A stretch of DNA of 64,000 nucleotides from the NCBI GenBank assembly GCA_002471575.1, contig DKQG01000034.1:10778-74777 (forward strand), written 5' to 3'. This DNA is from Alphaproteobacteria bacterium UBA7314 (GTDB lineage Bacteria; Pseudomonadota; Alphaproteobacteria; MPNO01; UBA830). Below the pieces are notes generated by a model, which was not told where the DNA came from, ran no database searches, and saw only the letters and a program-made list of their open reading frames with translations. Positions 59,534 through 64,000 of this stretch are shown piece after piece. The number at the start of each line of letters is the position of its first letter. The stretch's first letter is position 1. A program made the translations under genes and the position numbers.

Positions 59534-59971
59534 TGACAGCGCGGTTTTCGGGGGCAACCCGACAGTGGTCTGTCCGTTGACCGAATGGAAGCCCGGGCAA
59601 TTTATGCAGGCCATCGACGCTAAAAACAAACTGTTGGAGACGGATTTTTTCCGCCGAAGGACGAAGTTTACGATTCGCGCTGCTTCCCGCCCTCGCTCCC
59701 AGTGGAGCTGTGCGGGAATGCAACACCCGGATCCGCCTTTCTCATCCTGACGCGGATCTCACCGGATACAAAGAAGGTGCGCTTCGCGACCCTCAACGTG
59801 CCGCTCGACGTCGTACGCGACTGGGAATGTTTCTTCCCCGATTTTCCCGCTCATCCCCGCGTAGAAGTAGCTAGTCCACCTCAACTCTCGGACGGGCTGG
59901 GCGAACCGGACCTGGCAATCGAAACTCGATGTCCGTCAGATATTAGCGCGCGGCAGCAGGCCGGTCTGTAA
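59534..59971 (+). pseudogene. Truncated, frameshifted PhzF-family gene
   Basis: Directly after thiD one frame reads AVFGGNPTVVCPLTEWKPGQF then MQAIDAKNKLLETDFF, matching the PhzF opening (FxGNPAAVCPL..W....MQAIAxENxLSETAFF). At a run of six T (59645-59650) the frame shifts and continues VYDSRCFPPSLPVELCGNATPGSAF, then VRFATLNVPLDV and CFFPDFPAHP, the next PhzF blocks (VDLCGHATLASA). It ends at TAA 59969. The first ~10 residues and the whole second half are missing. The isomerase-like fold would need both halves, so it is dead. Confidence 0.75.
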
Positions 59972-60077
59972 AGATCGGGGCGACAGGGTCAGTATCGGCG
60001 GTATGGCGGTGATATATCTCAGGGGCAGGATAAAGGTCTAGGCTCCGTTCGGGCGTCTTTCGCCGCCGGCCTCAGGT

Positions 60078-60572
60078 TTATCCGATCTTGCGCGGACCCA
60101 ACACGCGGTCGCGATCTTCTTTGGAAATCATGTTGGTCAGAACGTCCCGGAAGCCCTGGACCGACTCAGCGCCGGCGTCGCGATATGCGTCAGCAAATCG
60201 CTGGCGCTGGCTTTCCGACAGGCGCCGTTCCAGTTCGACGCCCTTTTTCGTCAGTTCCAGCAGTCGCTGACGGCGGTCACGGGTGCCTTCGCGCTGCTCA
60301 ATAAAACTTTCCCGGACAAGTTGTCCTAGAACGCGTGACAGGCTTTGCTTGGTGATCTTGAGGATGGCGAGCAGTTCGGAGACGTTGATGCCCGGGTTGC
60401 GGCCGACGAAGTAAATAACCCGGTGGTGCGCGCGTCCAAATCCGTATTCCGACAGAATGGCGTCCGGTTCCGCAGTGAAGTCGCGATAAGCGAAATACAG
60501 TAGCTCGATACCTTGGCGAATGTCCTCTTCGCGCAGGAACAGCGGATTGAAGCCAGAATTTATGTCAGTCAT
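60078..60572 (-). CDS. MarR-family transcriptional regulator
   Basis: A 164-residue winged-helix regulator. The DNA-binding core is INVSELLAILKITKQSLSRVLGQLVRESFIEQREGTRDRRQRLLELTKKG, with the wing at GTRDRRQ. It is divergent from ilvE with 88 bases between starts. A palindrome overlapping its own start codon suggests autoregulation. The ligand is unknown. Confidence 0.92.
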   Translation of the reverse strand: MTDINSGFNPLFLREEDIRQGIELLYFAYRDFTAEPDAILSEYGFGRAHHRVIYFVGRNPGINVSELLAILKITKQSLSRVLGQLVRESFIEQREGTRDRRQRLLELTKKGVELERRLSESQRQRFADAYRDAGAESVQGFRDVLTNMISKEDRDRVLGPRKIG

Positions 60573-60581
60573 ATTGACATA
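60561..60581. promoter_or_regulatory. Palindromic operator candidate over the MarR start codon
   Basis: TATGTCA and TGACATA form perfect 7-base arms separated by 7 bases. The site spans the regulator's start codon and lies in the divergent region shared with ilvE, where MarR proteins usually bind. A TTGACA inside it could be a -35 box for rightward transcription. Confidence 0.6.
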
Positions 60582-60660
60582 TATGCCTTTGAATGTTAGT
60601 TACTGCAAGCCTCTTTCGAAACATTATGTCATTAAACGCCCGCGCTGGAGTAATAAACGC

Positions 60661-61539
60661 ATGGTCAACTTCGACGAACAGGATGGCGACATCTGGTACA
60701 ACGGCAAGCTGGTTCCCTGGAAGGATACCAAGCTGCATGTCCTGTCACACGGTCTTCACTATGCTAGCTGCGTGTTCGAAGGGGAGCGCGTTTATAACGG
60801 CGAGGTGTTCAAGCTACGCGAGCACACGCAACGCCTGATACAATCCGGCCAGGAACTTGGTTTCGACATCCCTTATTCGCTGGAAGAATTGGAACAAGCG
60901 ACGCGAGATACCGTTGCTGCTCAGGGGTACCCCGACGCTTATGTTAGGCCGGTGGCTTGGCGCGGCAGCGAGATGATGGGCGTCTCCGCGCAGGAAACAT
61001 CTATTAACGTTGCAATCGCAGTCTGGGAATGGCCGTCCTATTTTTCGCCGGAGGCCCGCATGCACGGCATTCGCCTCAAAACCTCCAAATGGCGCCGCCC
61101 CGATCCGCAGACTGCGCCGGTCCACGCCAAGGCAGCGGGGCTGTACATGATCTGCACTTTGTCCAAGCACGAGGCCGAAGCAGATGGCTGGGACGATGCG
61201 TTGATGCTCGACTGGCGGGGGCAGGTTGCCGAGTCCACCGGCGCTAATATCTTTCTGGTTCAGGACGGAAAGATCCATACGCCAACGCCGGACTGTTTTC
61301 TCGATGGTATTACTCGCCGAACCGTTATCGAACTTGCCAGGGCTCATGATATCGACGTCGTCGAACGTGTGATTATGCCGGAAGAATTCGAAAAGACCGA
61401 CGAAGTCTTCGTTACCGGCACGGCCGCGGAGGTCACACCGGTCGGCCAGGTCGACGAATACAATTTTCAGGTCGGTTCCGTTAGCCGCACGCTGATGGAG
61501 GATTATGACGCTCTGGTGCGCGGCGACAACGCGGCGTAG
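60661..61539 (+). CDS. ilvE: Branched-chain amino acid aminotransferase
   Basis: PLP fold-type IV transaminase for Leu, Ile and Val. The 292-residue protein has the opening IWYNGKLVPWKDTKLHVLSHGLHYASCVFEGERVY, YVRPVAWRG, the catalytic lysine in APVHAKAAGLYM and the phosphate-binding VTGTAAEVTPVG. ATG 60661 is chosen; upstream codons in frame cross the regulator's operator. A divergent MarR gene may control it. Confidence 0.94.
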   Translation: MVNFDEQDGDIWYNGKLVPWKDTKLHVLSHGLHYASCVFEGERVYNGEVFKLREHTQRLIQSGQELGFDIPYSLEELEQATRDTVAAQGYPDAYVRPVAWRGSEMMGVSAQETSINVAIAVWEWPSYFSPEARMHGIRLKTSKWRRPDPQTAPVHAKAAGLYMICTLSKHEAEADGWDDALMLDWRGQVAESTGANIFLVQDGKIHTPTPDCFLDGITRRTVIELARAHDIDVVERVIMPEEFEKTDEVFVTGTAAEVTPVGQVDEYNFQVGSVSRTLMEDYDALVRGDNAA

Positions 61540-61551
61540 CAGAGAGAGGCT

Positions 61552-62013
61552 TCAGCCGTCTGTCACCCGTACCCAGCGGTCTGCAGCAACGAAATCCTCC
61601 TGGCGTGACTCCACCCATTTTGCGCCCGAGTCCATATCCTCGAGCTTCCAGAACGGTGCATTGGTCTTAAGCCAATCTATAAGGAACTGACAGCTTTCGA
61701 GCGATGCCCCGCGATGGGGCGAAGCTGTGACGACAAGGACAATCCGGTCGCCGGGCATCAGTTTTCCGTAGCGGTGGATGATCAGCACGTCCTGCAGATC
61801 CCAGCGCTTGCGGGCTTCTGCCTCCAGCCGTTCGAGCTGTTTTTCTGTCATTCCGGGATAGTGTTCCAGCGTCATGGACGTGATGGCCTCGTCGCCCGCG
61901 TAATCGCGCACCAGCCCGACGAAGCTGGCAAGCGCGCCGATTTCGGTGTTGCCCTCGGTCATGCGCGCGATTTCCACACCAATGTCGAAATCCTCTCCCT
62001 GTACCCGGATCAA
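61552..62013 (-). CDS. moaE: Molybdopterin synthase catalytic subunit MoaE
   Basis: Forms the dithiolene of molybdopterin with MoaD. The 153-residue protein has ASFVGLVRD, MTLEHYPGMTEKQL, IIHRYGKLMPGD and the active-site PFWKLE. It follows moaD by 4 bases and ends convergent with ilvE. Confidence 0.95.
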   Translation of the reverse strand: MIRVQGEDFDIGVEIARMTEGNTEIGALASFVGLVRDYAGDEAITSMTLEHYPGMTEKQLERLEAEARKRWDLQDVLIIHRYGKLMPGDRIVLVVTASPHRGASLESCQFLIDWLKTNAPFWKLEDMDSGAKWVESRQEDFVAADRWVRVTDG

Positions 62014-62017
62014 GCTA

Positions 62018-62269
62018 TCAGCCTCCGGTCATAGGCGGAAAAAGTGCAACCTCGTCGCCCTCTGCGATGGCAGTATTATGGGGTGCGATTTCTTGGTTGA
62101 CGGCGGCACGTATCACGTCGGAATCCACAAAAGCGTGTGCATACCCGTCTCCGCGGGATTTCAGCCAGTGGATCAACCCAGCAACGGTGTCGATCCCCGC
62201 CGGGAGTTTCAGTTCTTCTTTGCCATGGCCAATACGCGAGCGCACCCAGCCGAAATAAAGTATCTGCAT
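62018..62269 (-). CDS. moaD: Molybdopterin synthase sulfur carrier subunit MoaD
   Basis: An 83-residue ubiquitin-fold sulfur carrier ending in the Gly-Gly tail (LFPPMTGG) needed for thiocarboxylation. Its ATG overlaps the moeA stop by one base (TAATG). Confidence 0.95.
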   Translation of the reverse strand: MQILYFGWVRSRIGHGKEELKLPAGIDTVAGLIHWLKSRGDGYAHAFVDSDVIRAAVNQEIAPHNTAIAEGDEVALFPPMTGG

Positions 62270-63522
62270 TATCCGAACTCGTTGAAAGGTAGATAATCCA
62301 CCATGGCTCCAGCCTCCAGACTAGTCAAATCCTCGGGCAATTCCACCAGTCCGTCGGACGCGACCATCGACGTCAGTATGCCGGCACCGTCCTGAGGGAA
62401 TTTATACACCACCGGGTTGCCGTCGGTATCGGGTTCAAGCCGTACGCGCAGCCACTCGCGACGTCCCAGCTTTTTGTGGATGGGGAAGCCGGTGCGGACC
62501 CGGTAAGTGCTCGGTTCAATAAACCTGCAGCCGCCAAGACGCAGAATAGCTGGCCTTGCGAACCGCATGAAAGTAACCAGCACGGCAACCGGGTTACCAG
62601 GCAGACCAATAAACGGCACGGTGCCGATCTGTCCCAGCGCTAGCGGGCGGCCCGGCCGAATGGCAAGCCGCCAAAAATGCATATGTCCCAACACATCAAC
62701 GGCCGCCCGAACGTGATCTTCCTCGCCCGTGGAGACGCCGCCGGAGGTCACAATTAGGTCGTGGTTTTCTGCCGCATTAGCCAGCGTGTAGCGGATGACA
62801 TCGTAATCATCCGGCAGGATGCCGAGATCGCTCACCGCACATCCCAGCCGGTCCAATGCCGCAGCAACTGAATATCGGTTGGCGTCGTAAATACAACCAG
62901 GCGGCAGATCCCCCCCAGTATCGCGTATTTCGTCCCCGGTTGAAAACAGCGCCACGCGGATAGAGTCGTATACCGGCAGCTCGGTTCGGCCGATAGAGGC
63001 CGCCAGTCCAATTTCCTGAGGCCGAAGACGAGTGCCGGCGGTCAGAATGACATCGCCTTCGGCAATGTCCTCGCCGGCAAAGCGACGGTTGGCGCCCTGC
63101 TTGATCCCCGGCGGGATAATAACGTATCCGTCTTCTTCGCGACAATCTTCCTGCATCAGGACGGTGTCGGCATCCGGCGGCATGGCAGCGCCGGTGAATA
63201 TACGGATGGTTTCGCCGTCGCCCGGTGGACGGTCGGCGGTTTGGCCCGCCGCGACGCGGCCAATGATTTTAAGTCGGGTGTCGTCGCCCGCAGCAAGGTC
63301 GGAGAACCGGACAGCGTATCCGTCGATGGCAGCGTTATCGTGGGGCGGGACGGCCATCTCGGAACGGATGTCTGCTGATAGTATGCGTCCCAAGGCATCC
63401 CGCAAGCCCACGTTGGACGATCCGACGACGACGTCGAGGCGGTCGGCCAGCATCTGTAGGGCTTGGTCCGATTTCATTAGTTCACCGCCGAAGGCGAAGC
63501 AGTCGTCGCAGAGCTGGGCCAT
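62269..63522 (-). CDS. moeA: Molybdopterin molybdenumtransferase MoeA
   Basis: Inserts molybdenum into adenylated molybdopterin. The 417-residue protein has AVPPHDNAAIDGYAVR, IFTGAAMPPDADTV, STGDEI, the active-site SGGVSTGEEDHVRA and GLPGNPVAVLVTF. The N-terminal CDDCFAFGG is typical. It sits one base after mobB. Confidence 0.96.
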   Translation of the reverse strand: MAQLCDDCFAFGGELMKSDQALQMLADRLDVVVGSSNVGLRDALGRILSADIRSEMAVPPHDNAAIDGYAVRFSDLAAGDDTRLKIIGRVAAGQTADRPPGDGETIRIFTGAAMPPDADTVLMQEDCREEDGYVIIPPGIKQGANRRFAGEDIAEGDVILTAGTRLRPQEIGLAASIGRTELPVYDSIRVALFSTGDEIRDTGGDLPPGCIYDANRYSVAAALDRLGCAVSDLGILPDDYDVIRYTLANAAENHDLIVTSGGVSTGEEDHVRAAVDVLGHMHFWRLAIRPGRPLALGQIGTVPFIGLPGNPVAVLVTFMRFARPAILRLGGCRFIEPSTYRVRTGFPIHKKLGRREWLRVRLEPDTDGNPVVYKFPQDGAGILTSMVASDGLVELPEDLTSLEAGAMVDYLPFNEFG

Positions 63523-63523
63523 T

Positions 63524-64000
63524 TCAGACTGCCCCCGCCGAGGGTGATCTCAACCCGCAAAGTTCGGAGATGAAATCGGCGATGGCCGCCGTATCGTTGA
63601 GATCAAGCACCGGAAGGGTTAGCCCAGCCACATCTTCGTCCGAGGCCACAGCGATAACCGAATCGTTGCCGGTGCAGATCAGTTCTGCGCCGGTCGATGG
63701 GCGATGGACCTCGATTTTTGCGTGTGCGTCGTTTTTGAAGCCTTCCACCAGCACGATGTCGGCTGGCGACATCCGCGCCAATAGTTCGTCCAGCGTCGGT
63801 TCTGCCTGGCTCTGATTTTCATGCATTACCGCCCAGCGCTTCGTTGACGAGATGACCACCTCGGCCGCCCCCGCCGCCCTGTGCTCATACGAATCCTTGC
63901 CCGGCGTGTCGATGTCGAACAAGTGGTGGGCATGCTTGATCGTGGCCACGCAAAAGCCACGATCGCGGAATTCGGGGATTAGACGGATCACCAGCGAAGT
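63524..64000 (-). CDS. mobB: Molybdopterin-guanine dinucleotide biosynthesis protein MobB (5' end outside window)
   Basis: GTP-binding accessory protein for Mo-bis-MGD synthesis. The frame runs off the window edge; about 158 residues are visible, lacking the N-terminal P-loop. Seen: VATIKHAHHLFDIDTPGKDSYEHRAAGA and DIVLVEGFKNDAHAKIEV. It leads the leftward mobB-moeA-moaD-moaE operon. Confidence 0.92.
   Translation of the reverse strand, partial: TSLVIRLIPEFRDRGFCVATIKHAHHLFDIDTPGKDSYEHRAAGAAEVVISSTKRWAVMHENQSQAEPTLDELLARMSPADIVLVEGFKNDAHAKIEVHRPSTGAELICTGNDSVIAVASDEDVAGLTLPVLDLNDTAAIADFISELCGLRSPSAGAV

Noticed and set aside
1..64000. tRNA genes, CRISPR arrays, insertion sequences, prophage or integrase genes
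   Set aside because: I looked through the gaps and found no cloverleaf-like sequence, regularly spaced repeats or transposase/integrase motifs; a dedicated scan (tRNAscan, CRISPR finder) was not possible.

Overview
The window looks like chromosomal DNA of an alphaproteobacterium, most like the Rhodospirillales. The inference rests on gene content: gapR (DUF2312), TrcR-like DUF1013, RcdA-like DUF1465, DUF1192 and DUF1244, COQ9, a zapA - 6S RNA - 5-formyltetrahydrofolate cyclo-ligase locus, YebC-ruvCAB-ybgC-tolQRAB-pal-cpoB-tilS-ftsH-folP-glmM in one run, and efp next to an inositol monophosphatase. GC is high, start codons are often GTG or TTG, and ATGA/GTGA/TTGA overlaps are common. I see no tRNA or rRNA gene, CRISPR array, insertion sequence or prophage.

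Layout. 1-5.1 kb: end of a TPR protein, then a leftward DMT transporter - glycerate 2-kinase - pyruvate kinase operon, and rightward DUF1244 and gapR. 5.2-11.7 kb: SDR, BON lipoprotein, long-chain acyl-CoA synthetase, then an M3 peptidase coupled to an ABC1/UbiB kinase. 11.7-15.1 kb: an accessory operon of cupin, Baeyer-Villiger-like flavoprotein and a split thiamine-diphosphate decarboxylase. 15.2-20.6 kb: a decayed PEP-CTERM gene, a dienelactone hydrolase and divergent biotin genes (bioBA / bioFD). 20.6-26.6 kb: methyltransferase, rpsU, def-coq9, purEK, small proteins and a collapsed phosphofructokinase. 26.7-30.1 kb: TrcR, quinone oxidoreductase, DUF1192, RcdA-like protein, rpmE. 30.2-37.5 kb: OmpA / MotA-like / MotB-like envelope triad, inositol monophosphatase, efp and its modification enzymes epmB and epmA. 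37.5-41.0 kb: a nonsense-interrupted luciferase-like oxidoreductase, a VOC protein, thiE and class I fructose-bisphosphate aldolase. 41.2-59.5 kb: cell division, folate, DNA repair, Tol-Pal, tilS, ftsH, folP, glmM and thiD. 59.5-64 kb: a broken PhzF gene, a MarR regulator divergent from ilvE, and molybdenum-cofactor genes.

How the genes work together. The EamA-glycerate kinase-pyruvate kinase set feeds glycerate into lower glycolysis. The phosphofructokinase copy here is destroyed by a large internal deletion and two indels, while aldolase and pyruvate kinase are intact, so the upper Embden-Meyerhof route may be closed unless another copy exists. EF-P, EpmB and EpmA form a complete lysylation cassette. 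GapR, TrcR and an RcdA-like protein are three cell-cycle/nucleoid factors within 25 kb. Tol-Pal and the MotA/MotB-like triad are two separate proton-channel envelope systems.

The most notable pattern is a cluster of young pseudogenes that are still readable by eye: PEP-CTERM protein, phosphofructokinase, YdcH-like DUF465, luciferase-like monooxygenase, PhzF, and probably two or three smaller fragments. All sit between intact housekeeping operons. The best candidates for undescribed biology are the cupin-flavoprotein-ThDP operon, whose BVMO fingerprint is altered, and the OmpA-MotA-MotB-like triad. Nothing was searched against a database; family names come from motif recognition.
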